From assembly GCF_013408555.1 (NCBI RefSeq), contig NZ_JACBZN010000001.1, positions 1,364,001-1,428,000 of the forward strand: DNA of 64,000 bases, written 5' to 3'. The translations under genes and the position numbers were made by a program. The notes under the pieces were generated by a model, which was not told the DNA's origin, searched no databases, and worked only from the letters and a program-made list of their open reading frames with translations. The stretch comes from Aeromicrobium tamlense. Its GTDB lineage: Bacteria > Actinomycetota > Actinomycetes > Propionibacteriales > Nocardioidaceae. Positions 46,280 through 54,123 of the stretch are shown here, piece by piece. Position 1 is the first letter of the stretch, and every line of letters begins with the position of its first letter.

Positions 46280-47106
46280 GCGTCCTCTCCTACTCCTTCA
46301 TGCAGTACGCGCTCGTGGCGGCGATCGTCACGGGCCTGTCGGCACCGGCCGTGGGCACGTTCGTCGTCCAGCGGCGCCTGGCCCTGCTCGGCGACGGTCT
46401 CGGCCACGTGGCGCTCACCGGCGTCGCGCTCGGCCTGCTGACGGGCGTCGCTCCGCTGACCACCGCGATCGTCGTGGCCGTCGGCGGCGCGATCCTGCTC
46501 GAGATCCTGCGCAGCGTCGGCCGCACCAGCGGGGACCTCGCACTGGCGATGCTCTTCTACGGAGGCCTCGCGGGCGGCGTGCTGTTGACGAACCTCGCCG
46601 GCGAGTCCGCCGCCACGCTCAACCAGTACCTCTTCGGCTCGATCATCACGATGAGCCGCACCGACCTCGTGATCGTCGTCGCTCTCGGCCTGGTCGTGAT
46701 CGCCACGACGATCGCCCTGCGTCCGCAGCTGTTCGCCGTGTGCCAGGACGAGTCCCAGGCGCGCGTCATGGGCATCCCGGTGAGGCTGTACGGCATGCTC
46801 ATCGCGGTGCTCGCGGCCGTCACGATCACCGTCGCGATGCGCACGGTGGGACTGCTGCTGGTCTCGGCGCTGATGGTGGTCCCGGTCGCGGCGTCCCAGC
46901 AGGTCACCCGCAGCTTTCGCTCCACGCACCTCGCTGCCATGGCGATCGGGCTGTTCTCGGCGGTCACCGGCCTGCTCGTGAGCTACCAGATCGACACCCA
47001 GCCGGGCCCCACGATCGTCGTGATCGCCCTCGCCGTGTTCGTCGTGACCGCCCTGGCCCACGCACTGACACACGTCCGCACCCGACAGGAGGCACCTCGT
47101 GGTTGA
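46276..47106 (+). CDS. znuB: Zinc ABC transporter permease
   Basis: A 276-residue membrane permease of the ABC-3 family with 8 or so hydrophobic segments. Family stretches are RRLALLGDGLGHVALTGVALG near 32-52, LNQYLFGSI near 117, DESQARVMGIPV near 157 and LLLVSALMVVPVAASQ near 195. It is translated from ATG 46276, overlapping znuC by 4 nt, and its last codons overlap the start of zur. Confidence 0.95.
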   Translation: MSVLSYSFMQYALVAAIVTGLSAPAVGTFVVQRRLALLGDGLGHVALTGVALGLLTGVAPLTTAIVVAVGGAILLEILRSVGRTSGDLALAMLFYGGLAGGVLLTNLAGESAATLNQYLFGSIITMSRTDLVIVVALGLVVIATTIALRPQLFAVCQDESQARVMGIPVRLYGMLIAVLAAVTITVAMRTVGLLLVSALMVVPVAASQQVTRSFRSTHLAAMAIGLFSAVTGLLVSYQIDTQPGPTIVVIALAVFVVTALAHALTHVRTRQEAPRG

Positions 47107-47488
47107 GGCACCCCGCAACACCCGCCAGCGCCGAGCCGTCGCCGAGCTGATGGAGGACCTCGACGGGTTCTCCTCCGCGCAGCAGATCCACGCGATGCTC
47201 GCGTCGCGCGGCGAGAACGTCGGCCTGTCCACGGTCTACCGCACCCTGCAAGCGCTCGCCGACGCCGAGGAGATCGACGCGCTGCGCTCCGATGACGGCG
47301 AGACGCTGTACCGCCAGTGCAGCCGCGGTCACCACCACCACCTCGTCTGCCGCGCGTGCGGTCGCACGGTGGAGGTCGAGGGCCCCACCGTCGAGCGCTG
47401 GGCCGACCGGGTCGCCGAGGAGAACGGCTTCGCCGACGTCTCCCACACGCTGGAGATCTTCGGCACCTGCGGATCATGCAGGTCCTGA
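47099..47488 (+). CDS. zur: Zinc uptake regulator (Fur family)
   Basis: A 129-residue Fur-family repressor. The winged helix spans about 1-80 (RQRRAVAELMEDL, LSTVYRTLQALADA). The metal region has YRQCSRGHHHHLVCRACGRTVEV with the regulatory His cluster and the first structural CxxC. A second CGSC at the C-terminus completes the Cys4 zinc site. Zur is favoured over Fur or Nur because the gene is translated with znuACB (8-nt overlap) and the operon promoter carries Zur boxes. GTG 47099 has an AGGAGG site (GACAGGAGGCACCTC). Confidence 0.95.
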   Translation: MVEAPRNTRQRRAVAELMEDLDGFSSAQQIHAMLASRGENVGLSTVYRTLQALADAEEIDALRSDDGETLYRQCSRGHHHHLVCRACGRTVEVEGPTVERWADRVAEENGFADVSHTLEIFGTCGSCRS

Positions 47489-48345
47489 GCCGATCCGCAT
47501 GGCTGCCACTCGCCGAGGCGCACCGTGAACGCGCCCGGCGGCACACAGCACCCCACCTGGCACGGCGGGCCGACGGCGAGAAGCACCCCGTCGCGGACTT
47601 CCTGTTCGAGTACTACAACCTGTCCCCGGGCGCGCTCGAGCGCTGGCACCCGGGGCTCGGCGTCGGTCTGGCCGATGCACCCGAGTACGCCGCGCTGGGG
47701 GCCTACGTCGAGTCCGACGGCGTCGCGACGGTGGACGCCTCCCGGCTGGGGAAGCGGCTCTCGGGGCTGCGGTGGACCCGCGAGCTGCTGGCACGAACGG
47801 CTGCCCGGTCCCCGCGCACCGGCTGCTTCGGCCTGCACGAGTGGGCGATGGTCTACCGCGAAGCCGACGACCGCCGACATCCCGCTCCCCTGCGGCTCGG
47901 CGCCGCCGGCACGGACGAGGTGGTGGAGTCGAACCGGCTCGTCTGCACGCACGTGGACGCGTTCCGCTTCTTCACCGACGAGGCGCGCCCGCTGAACGTC
48001 GAGGTGCTCGGCCGTGAGCACCAGCTCGACCGCGAGCAGCCCGGCTGCCTCCACGCGACGATGGACCTCTACCGGATCGCGTTCCGGCTGCTGCCGTTCG
48101 TCGAGGCGACGATCGTCCTCGACACGTTCGAGCTCGCGCTGGCCGTGCGCGAGGTCGACATGAAGGCCTCCCCCTACGACCTCGCGGACCTCGGCTACGA
48201 GCCCATCCGCATCGAGACGCCCGAGGGCAAGGCCGAGTACGTCCGCCGCCAACGCGGGTTCACCGAGGCGGCGGCCCCACTGCGCGCGAGGCTCCTCGAG
48301 CACGTCGAGCAGCTGCTCGGCCAGCCGACTATCGTCAACCCGTGA
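47476..48345 (+). CDS. Conserved actinobacterial protein (often annotated 3-methyladenine DNA glycosylase)
   Basis: A 289-residue soluble protein starting at ATG 47476 inside the last codons of zur (13-nt overlap). Conserved-looking blocks are APHLARRADGEKHPVADFLF near 25, EYYNLSPGALERWHPG near 45, CFGLHEWAMVYR near 117, SNRLVCTHVDAFRFF near 155 and QPGCLHATMDLYR near 192. Homologues in actinobacteria are commonly labelled 3-methyladenine DNA glycosylase, but I see no helix-hairpin-helix or known glycosylase motif, so I do not endorse that activity. Four His and several Cys in these blocks could bind metal. Its place behind zur may reflect co-transcription only. Confidence 0.72.
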   Translation: MQVLSRSAWLPLAEAHRERARRHTAPHLARRADGEKHPVADFLFEYYNLSPGALERWHPGLGVGLADAPEYAALGAYVESDGVATVDASRLGKRLSGLRWTRELLARTAARSPRTGCFGLHEWAMVYREADDRRHPAPLRLGAAGTDEVVESNRLVCTHVDAFRFFTDEARPLNVEVLGREHQLDREQPGCLHATMDLYRIAFRLLPFVEATIVLDTFELALAVREVDMKASPYDLADLGYEPIRIETPEGKAEYVRRQRGFTEAAAPLRARLLEHVEQLLGQPTIVNP

Positions 48346-48788
48346 CGACCCCCACGATCACCGCACGTCCCGGCCCCGAGCTCAGCGCCCGTGAGGTCTA
48401 TGAAATCTGGCGCATCCGCGACGTCGTCTTCGCGGTCGAGCAGCAGTGCGACGAGCCCGACGTCGACGGCGTCGACCTGGCCGACGACTGCACCCACCTG
48501 TGGATCGCGGACGCGAACGGCTTCGTCCAGTCCTACCTGCGCACCTACCTGTCGAACGGCGTCCGCAAGGTCGGCCGCGTGGCCACCCTGAAGGAGGCGC
48601 GCGGCCAGGGCCTCTCGGGCGCCCTCGTCCGCGAGGTCGTGAACCGCTGGGGCGACACCGAGATCCGGCTCGGCGCCCAGGCCTACCTCGAGAACTGGTA
48701 CGGCTCGTTCGGCTTCGTCACCACCGGCCCGCACTTCATGGAGGCCGGCATCGACCACGTCCCCATGACCCGGCAGGCGACTCCGTAG
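48342..48788 (+). CDS. GNAT acetyltransferase, ElaA-like
   Basis: A 148-residue GNAT-fold protein of the ElaA type. LSAREVYEIWRIRDVVFAVEQ near 15-35 is the characteristic N-terminal helix. The acetyl-CoA loop is VATLKEARGQGLSGALV near 80-96, followed by LGAQAYLENWYGSFGFVTTG. The acceptor is unknown; ElaA proteins may acetylate N-termini or small amines. GTG 48342 overlaps the previous stop by 4 nt. Confidence 0.86.
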   Translation: MTTPTITARPGPELSAREVYEIWRIRDVVFAVEQQCDEPDVDGVDLADDCTHLWIADANGFVQSYLRTYLSNGVRKVGRVATLKEARGQGLSGALVREVVNRWGDTEIRLGAQAYLENWYGSFGFVTTGPHFMEAGIDHVPMTRQATP

Positions 48789-49691
48789 ATGAGCGCGGCG
48801 CGCGTGCCCCGCGCCCTCGTCGTCGGCGAGGCGCTGATGGACGTCACGCGCATGCCCGACGGCAGCGTCGCCGAGCATCCCGGCGGCTCGCCGCTGAACG
48901 TGGCGGTGACCATGGCGCGTCAGGGCATCGACACGACGCTCGCCGCTCACGTGGGCGACGACCACTTCGGCGCGCTGATCCGAGCTCATCTCGCCGAGAG
49001 CGGCGTGACGCTGGCGAACGCGAACGTCTCCCTGCCCACCGCGTCGGCGACCGCGACGATCGGCGCCGACGGCTCGGCCACGTACGAGTTCGACCTCCGC
49101 TGGAACCCGAACGAGCTGCCCGACCTGGAGGACTTCCACCTCGTCCACGTCGGCTCGATCGGTGCGTGGATGGCGCCCGGCGCCGACGTCGTCCTCGACC
49201 TCGTCCGACGCGCGCACGCTGCCGGTCGGGCGGTCGGCTTCGACCCCAACGTCCGGCCCGCGCTCGCGCCGTCGGTCCCGCTGCTCCGCGAGCGCGTCCT
49301 CGAGCTCGCCGCCCTCAGCCGGTTCGTGAAGCTGAGCGACGAGGACGCCGACGTGCTCGCCGAGGACCCGGGAGGCCCGCTCTCGGTGCTGCGGCTCCTG
49401 GCCGGTCATGGACCCGCGCTGGCGGCCCTGACTCGGGGCGGGGAGTCGGCGCTGCTCTGCTCCGGGTCCGACGAGGTCGAGGTCCGGGTCCCGCCGGTCG
49501 AGGTCGCCGACACGATCGGCGCCGGCGACACCTGGATGGGAACGCTGCTGGCCGAGCTGCTGCGGCGGGGCTGGGCCGACCGGACGTCGTTCGCGGCCGA
49601 CGAGCTGCAGTCCCTCGGACACGCCGCCGTGGCGGCCGCAGCGATCACCGTCTCCCGCCCCGGCGCCGACCCGCCGTGGCGCGACGACTGA
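48789..49691 (+). CDS. PfkB-family carbohydrate kinase (fructokinase-like)
   Basis: A 300-residue ribokinase-fold kinase. The N-terminal signature VVGEALMDVTRMPDG leads to HPGGSPLNVAVTMARQG near 37-53. The C-terminal signature DTIGAGDTWMGTLLAEL near 241-257 has the anion hole and catalytic Asp. Resemblance is to fructokinases and related sugar kinases; the exact sugar is open. The ATG at 48789 follows the acetyltransferase stop directly with no gap. Confidence 0.88.
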   Translation: MSAARVPRALVVGEALMDVTRMPDGSVAEHPGGSPLNVAVTMARQGIDTTLAAHVGDDHFGALIRAHLAESGVTLANANVSLPTASATATIGADGSATYEFDLRWNPNELPDLEDFHLVHVGSIGAWMAPGADVVLDLVRRAHAAGRAVGFDPNVRPALAPSVPLLRERVLELAALSRFVKLSDEDADVLAEDPGGPLSVLRLLAGHGPALAALTRGGESALLCSGSDEVEVRVPPVEVADTIGAGDTWMGTLLAELLRRGWADRTSFAADELQSLGHAAVAAAAITVSRPGADPPWRDD

Positions 49692-49717
49692 CCGATTCCG
49701 TGGGTAGCGTGCAGCGC

Positions 49718-50158
49718 ATGGACATCAAGCTCGAGAACGTCGGCATCGCGGTGCGCGACCTCGAGGCGGCGATCGCCTTCTTCACCGACCTGGGGCTGAC
49801 GGTCCTCGGCCGCGACACGGTGAGCGGCTCGTGGACCGACACGGCCGTCGGCCTCGACGGCAACCACGCCAACATCGCGATGCTCCAGACGCCGGACGGC
49901 CTCGGCCGGCTCGAGCTCTTCGAGTACCTCCACCCCGACGCGATCGAGACGGAGCCGACGCAGCCGAACGAGATCGGCATGCATCGCGTGGCCTTCTCCG
50001 TCCCCGACCTCGATGCGGCGCTCGAGATCGCGGCGCGTCACGGCTGCCACCCGCTCCGCGGCGTGGCGACCTACGAGGACATCTACCGGCTCACCTACGT
50101 CCGCGGGCCCAGCGGCATCATCGTGATGCTGGCGCAGGACCTGCGCCAGTCGGACTGA
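49718..50158 (+). CDS. VOC/glyoxalase-fold protein
   Basis: A 146-residue two-module VOC protein. Module 1 begins ENVGIAVRDLEAAIAFFTDLG (residues 6-26) and module 2 MHRVAFSVPDLDAALEIAARHG near 88-109. Candidate metal ligands are His in GNHANIAML, Glu in RLELFEYL and His in GMHRVAF. The substrate is unknown; the family covers glyoxalases, dioxygenases and resistance proteins. ATG 49718 is 7 nt after TAGCGT, a leaderless-type promoter. Its stop abuts that of the convergent oxidoreductase. Confidence 0.83.
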   Translation: MDIKLENVGIAVRDLEAAIAFFTDLGLTVLGRDTVSGSWTDTAVGLDGNHANIAMLQTPDGLGRLELFEYLHPDAIETEPTQPNEIGMHRVAFSVPDLDAALEIAARHGCHPLRGVATYEDIYRLTYVRGPSGIIVMLAQDLRQSD

Positions 50159-51139
50159 TCAGTCGCCGAACTCCTGCTGCAGCGCGGCCAGGATCTCGGG
50201 CGCGGCCTCGAAGAACCGGTCCTGGCCCTCGTCGCCGATCTGCAGGAGCGCGAGGTCCGTGAAGCCCGCCTCGGCGAACGGCCGCACGGCCTCGACCACG
50301 GCGCCGATGTCGTCGCCGCACGCGATCTGGTCGGCGACGTCCTCCGGCCGCACGAACTGCGTGGCGGCGTCGAACGCGGACGGGCCGGGCAGCTCGGCGT
50401 TGACCTTCCAGCCGCCGGCGAACCAGCGGAACTGCTCGTGGGCTCGTGTCACCGCCCGCTCACGGTCAGAGTCCCACGAGATCGGCAGCTGACCGACCTT
50501 GCGCGCCGGGGAGTTCGCGCCGACCGCCTCGTCGTAGTTCGCGACGGCGTCGGCGTCGGGCTCGACCGCGATCATGAAGTCGCTCCACGGAGCGGCGACC
50601 TCGATGGACTGCGGGCCGCTGACGGCGACGCCGATGGGCACCCGCACTTCGGGCAGGTCCCAGAGCTTCGCCGAGTCGACCCGGTAGTGGTCGCCCACGA
50701 AGTTCACGTAGCCGCCGTCGAACAGCTCGTTGATGATCTGCAGTGCCTCGGAGAACGCCTCGTGGCGCACGTTGACCGGGTCCCAGCCCTCGCCGACCAC
50801 GTGCTCGTTGAGGTTCTCGCCCGCGCCCAGGCCCAGCGAGAACCGACCACCGCTCAGGACACCGAGGGTCGCGGCCTGCTGCGCCACCACCGTGGGGTGG
50901 TAGCGACCGATCGGGCACGTCACGTAGGTCATGAGCTCCAGCGCCTGCGTCGCCTGGGCGACCGCGCCGAGCGTCACCCAGGCGTTGGGGCTGTGGCCCT
51001 GCTCGTCCAGCCACGGGTTGAAGTGGTCGCTCATGACGGCGAACGGGAACCCCACCTCCTCGGCCTTCCGGGCGTACGTCACCAGGCTCGTCGGCGGGGA
51101 CTGCTCGCACATGAGGGTGCATCCGATGGAGAGACTCAT
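50159..51139 (-). CDS. F420-dependent LLM-class oxidoreductase (G6PDH-type family)
   Basis: A 326-residue luciferase-like TIM barrel. It begins MSLSIGCTLMCEQSPPTSLV and has the motif MSDHFNPWLDEQGHSPNAW near 37-55, characteristic of the F420-dependent glucose-6-phosphate dehydrogenase-like group. LMTYVTCPIGRYHPTVVAQQ near 69 and GLGAGENLNEHVVGEGWDP near 102 follow. The cofactor is probably F420; the substrate is uncertain. ATG 51139 is chosen because the upstream extension is unlike the family. A 71-nt palindrome lies 40 bp upstream. Confidence 0.85.
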   Translation of the reverse strand: MSLSIGCTLMCEQSPPTSLVTYARKAEEVGFPFAVMSDHFNPWLDEQGHSPNAWVTLGAVAQATQALELMTYVTCPIGRYHPTVVAQQAATLGVLSGGRFSLGLGAGENLNEHVVGEGWDPVNVRHEAFSEALQIINELFDGGYVNFVGDHYRVDSAKLWDLPEVRVPIGVAVSGPQSIEVAAPWSDFMIAVEPDADAVANYDEAVGANSPARKVGQLPISWDSDRERAVTRAHEQFRWFAGGWKVNAELPGPSAFDAATQFVRPEDVADQIACGDDIGAVVEAVRPFAEAGFTDLALLQIGDEGQDRFFEAAPEILAALQQEFGD

Positions 51140-51178
51140 GCCGGGGGTGTACCCGGGACGGCAGGCCGTCACTCACCT

Positions 51179-51249
51179 CTCTCCACTTTTGGAACGCGTT
51201 GAACCGTTCGTTCACCCAGAACGGTTCAACGCGTTCCAAAAGTGGAGAG
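51179..51249. repeat. Perfect 31-bp inverted repeat (71-nt palindrome)
   Basis: Two perfectly complementary 31-nt arms (51179-51209 and 51219-51249) flank a 9-nt loop. Each arm contains CTCTCCACTTTTGGAACGCG and, adjacent to the loop, GAACCGTTC. The right arm holds the stop codon and the last eight codons (LSTFGTR and stop) of the minus-strand membrane gene. The left arm lies upstream of the oxidoreductase gene. No T-tract follows. It could terminate transcription in both directions, or be a REP-type or miniature mobile element; no transposase is near. Confidence 0.85.
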
Positions 51250-51588
51250 GGCGCGCGCCAGGCCGAAGCCGAGTGCGACGCCCGCGGCGACCAGCGCCAC
51301 GGTCACCATGGGATGCACGGCCATGAACCCGAGGAACAGCGTGACGACGGCGACAGCCAGGGTCGCGCGGGCGCCCAGCACGAGGGCCTGGACGCAGCCC
51401 ATCACGGCTCCGGCCAACAGCGGGAGCCACACCGCAGTGCTGCGGACGTCGTCGTCCAGGAAGAACGCGGACCCGTACGAGGAGTCGTAGATCGCGTACG
51501 CGACCAGGTAGTTCGCCACGGTGGACACGACGACGCCGATCCCCAGGAAGGCCATGCGTCCGAGCCCGGTCTGCTCCGTCGTCGTCAC
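51226..51588 (-). CDS. Small membrane protein, hypothetical
   Basis: About 120 residues with four hydrophobic segments (MAFLGIGVVVSTVANYLVAY, LPLLAGAVMGCVQALVLG, LAVAVVTLFLGFMA, VTVALVAAGVALGFGLA). I do not recognise the family. GTG 51588 lies 7 nt after TAGGGT, a leaderless-type promoter; the first in-frame GTG at 51597 is too close to that hexamer. The last residues LSTFGTR and the stop are encoded by the palindrome arm, suggesting that the original C-terminus was replaced or extended when the element arrived (inference). Confidence 0.6.
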   Translation of the reverse strand: MTTTEQTGLGRMAFLGIGVVVSTVANYLVAYAIYDSSYGSAFFLDDDVRSTAVWLPLLAGAVMGCVQALVLGARATLAVAVVTLFLGFMAVHPMVTVALVAAGVALGFGLARALSTFGTR

Positions 51589-51677
51589 ATCCGTCACCCT
51601 AGATCCGGGGGCGTGTGCTGTCCGCGGATTCGTCGAGGGGCTCGCGCCGAGGCGACGGGTGCGTCAGACTCGCGGGG

Positions 51678-52436
51678 ATGCGTTCCCGACTTCCCGCCGT
51701 CCTGGGCACGGTGCTGGCCCTGGCGCTGCTCGCCGGCTGCAGCGGCTCGGACGACGAGCCCACGCCCAGTGCCAGCACCACCTCGAGCGCGACACCGACC
51801 GCGACGACGCCGGCTCCCTCACCCACCGCCACGAGGCCCGCTCCCCCGCCGGCCTCGCGGATCCGTGAGGTTCCCCCGGCGCAGTGGGACCGGATCGTCG
51901 CGGCCGGCATGGTGCGCCCGGAGTGCCCGATCCAGCGTCGTGACCAGCTCCGCCGGGTCGACCTGAACTTCGTCGACTTCGCAGACCGCACGCGCCGCGG
52001 CCACCTGATCGTCAACGCCGACGTCGCGCCGAGCATCCAGCGGATCTTCGACCGCCTCTACGAGAGGAAGTTCCCGATCCGCAAGATGAAGGGCGTCGAG
52101 GCCTACGGCGGCGACGTGGCCAGGAGTCTGGCGGCGGACAACACCTCGGCCTTCAACTGCCGTCGCGCCGACCAGATCAACGCGCCGTTCAAGGACTCGC
52201 CCCACGCGAACGGGCGCGCGGTGGACATCAATCCGCTCGAGAACCCGTGGATGGACCTGCGGTGCGACTGCTGGACGCCCTCGGCTCGCCACGCCGAGCG
52301 GACCCCAGGCCGAGGCAAGATCCTCGAGAAGGGTCTGGTGTGGCGGCTCTTCGATCGCGAGGGCTGGATCTGGCAGAACATCGACGTGCCGGACTACATG
52401 CACTTCGACACGGGATACCCGTCGCGCCCCTTCTGA
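51678..52436 (+). CDS. Lipoprotein with M15 (VanY/D,D-carboxypeptidase-like) domain
   Basis: A 252-residue exported lipoprotein. The signal peptide MRSRLPAVLGTVLALALLAG is followed by the lipidated Cys21, then a Ser/Thr/Pro-rich linker (about 25-60). The C-terminal domain resembles M15 peptidases: SAFNCRRA near 155, the zinc motif SPHANGRAVDINP near 173-185 (His and Asp ligands), and a third His in YMHFD near 242. It probably trims peptidoglycan stem peptides outside the cell. ATG 51678 follows CAGACT by 7 nt. It diverges from the small membrane gene. Confidence 0.86.
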   Translation: MRSRLPAVLGTVLALALLAGCSGSDDEPTPSASTTSSATPTATTPAPSPTATRPAPPPASRIREVPPAQWDRIVAAGMVRPECPIQRRDQLRRVDLNFVDFADRTRRGHLIVNADVAPSIQRIFDRLYERKFPIRKMKGVEAYGGDVARSLAADNTSAFNCRRADQINAPFKDSPHANGRAVDINPLENPWMDLRCDCWTPSARHAERTPGRGKILEKGLVWRLFDREGWIWQNIDVPDYMHFDTGYPSRPF

Positions 52437-52471
52437 CCCCGCGAGTTGCGCCTCGGGGTGAAGATTGACCC

Positions 52472-54052
52472 GTGCTCGGACTCGAGATGGTCGTCCTGCT
52501 GGGAGTCGCGCTCGTGGCGTGCGGCGCGCTCGCCAGCCGTTACCCGATCGCCCCCGCCATCCTGCTGGTCGTCGCCGGCGTGCTCATCGGGTTCGTCCCG
52601 CACCTGCGCCACGCGCATCTGCCGCCGGAGATCATCCTCCTCGTCTTCCTTCCCGCTCTGCTGTTCTGGGAGAGCCTGACGACCTCGTTGCGGGAGATCC
52701 GGAACAACCTGCGCGTCGTCGTGCTGACCAGCACCGCGCTGGTGGTGGTCACGGCGGGGGCCGTCGCAGCCACCGCCCACTACGTGCTGGGCATGGCGTG
52801 GGGACCCGCATGGGTCCTGGGCGCGGCGCTCGCGCCGACTGACGCGACGGCCGTCGGCGTCCTGGCCCGCAACCTCCCGCGCCGCACCGTCACGACCCTT
52901 CGTGCCGAGAGCCTCGTCAACGACGGCACCGCGCTGGTCCTCTACGGGCTCGCCGTCGGGGTGACCGTCGGCGAGGAGCACCTCACCGGGCTCCACGTCA
53001 CCTGGCTCGTCGTGCTCTCGTACGGAGGCGGTGTCCTGGCCGGCGGCCTGGTCGGCCTCCTCAGCTGGCAGATCCGCCGCCGGATGGACGACCCCATGCT
53101 CGAGGGCATCGCCATCCTGGTGACCCCCTTCGCGGCGTTCCTCGCGGCCGAGTCCATTGAGGCCTCGGGCGTCCTGGCCGTCGTCGCGTGCGGACTCTTC
53201 CTGAGCCAGGTGGCACCCCGCATCACCGGTGCCGCCACGAGGCACCTCGTCGTCCCGTTCTGGTCGCTCGCCACGACCGTGCTGAGCAGCGCGCTGTTCG
53301 TGCTGATCGGTCTCGAGGCGCAGTCGGCGTTCCGCAACCTCTCCAGCGAGTCGATGGGTCGGGCGCTGCTGGACATCCTCCTGGTGGCGGCGGTCGTCAT
53401 CGGCGTGCGCTGGGTGTGGACCTACACGACGCCCTACGCGATCCGCACGGTCGACCGCCGTCCTGCGCAGTGGGCACGGCGTGTGAGCGCACGCCAGCGC
53501 ACCGTGAGCGCGGCGGCCGGCTTCCGCGGGGCCGTGTCGCTCGCGGCGATCCTCGCCGTGCCGCGCACCCTGGAGTCCGGCGCCCCGTTCCCCGACCGCG
53601 ACCTCATCGTGCTCATCGCCTGCGGTGTCATCATGCTGAGCCTCCTCCAGGCGCTGCTGCTGCCGGCGATCGTCCGGTTCGCCCGCCTGCCCGCCGACGA
53701 CTCGGTCGCCGAGGAGATCCAGCTCGCCGAGGTCTTCACCCTCGACGCGGCGATCGAGGCCATCGACGACACCGCTCTCGAGCTCGGCGTCGGCGATCTC
53801 GTGACGGCCAGGGTGCGGCACGAGCTCGACAAGCAGCGCCGCCTCGTGAAGGCCGCGGGCGTCGACGGCGACCCCGTGGTCGAGCACCACGGCCAGTACA
53901 CGAGCCTGTCGCTCGCCCTCCTCGCCCGCCGCCGCGACGCGCTCGTGCAGCTGCGCGACGAGCGTCGCATCGACGACATCGTCCTGCGCCAGGTCCAGGC
54001 CCGGCTCGACATCGAGGAGATCCGCTTCTCCCGCACCGCTCCCCCGGAGTGA
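52472..54052 (+). CDS. Na+/H+ antiporter, CPA1 family (NhaP-like)
   Basis: A 526-residue cation/proton antiporter with 12 or so membrane segments in the first 400 residues. Family motifs are FLPALLFWESL near 58, ALAPTDATAVGVLARNLPRR near 116-135, the ion-binding ESLVNDGTALVLYG near 145 and FRGAVSLAAILAVP near 350. A hydrophilic cytoplasmic tail of about 120 residues is partly helical (AIEAIDDTALELGVGDL). GTG 52472 follows GAAGAT by 6 nt. It exports Na+ or K+ in exchange for H+. A palindrome follows its stop. Confidence 0.92.
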   Translation: MLGLEMVVLLGVALVACGALASRYPIAPAILLVVAGVLIGFVPHLRHAHLPPEIILLVFLPALLFWESLTTSLREIRNNLRVVVLTSTALVVVTAGAVAATAHYVLGMAWGPAWVLGAALAPTDATAVGVLARNLPRRTVTTLRAESLVNDGTALVLYGLAVGVTVGEEHLTGLHVTWLVVLSYGGGVLAGGLVGLLSWQIRRRMDDPMLEGIAILVTPFAAFLAAESIEASGVLAVVACGLFLSQVAPRITGAATRHLVVPFWSLATTVLSSALFVLIGLEAQSAFRNLSSESMGRALLDILLVAAVVIGVRWVWTYTTPYAIRTVDRRPAQWARRVSARQRTVSAAAGFRGAVSLAAILAVPRTLESGAPFPDRDLIVLIACGVIMLSLLQALLLPAIVRFARLPADDSVAEEIQLAEVFTLDAAIEAIDDTALELGVGDLVTARVRHELDKQRRLVKAAGVDGDPVVEHHGQYTSLSLALLARRRDALVQLRDERRIDDIVLRQVQARLDIEEIRFSRTAPPE

Positions 54053-54065
54053 CCCGGGCGAGATG

Positions 54066-54123
54066 TGTAGCGGTACCCACCCTTTTCGCGCGGAACGGCC
54101 GAAATTCGGTGGGCACCGCTACA
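54066..54123. repeat. Imperfect 16-bp inverted repeat between convergent genes
   Basis: Arms 54066-54081 and 54108-54123 (TGTAGCGGTACCCACC against GGTGGGCACCGCTACA) pair in 15 of 16 positions; the exception is A-C on the plus strand and G-U in minus-strand RNA. Inside lies a second stem TTTCG/CGAAA. The right arm carries the stop codon of the minus-strand methyltransferase. Its place between convergent genes suggests a bidirectional terminator, possibly derived from a dispersed repeat. It differs in sequence from the palindrome at 51179. Confidence 0.72.

Noticed and set aside
51179-51249. Palindrome as an insertion sequence end or attachment site.
   Set aside because: No transposase, integrase or flanking target-site duplication is visible.
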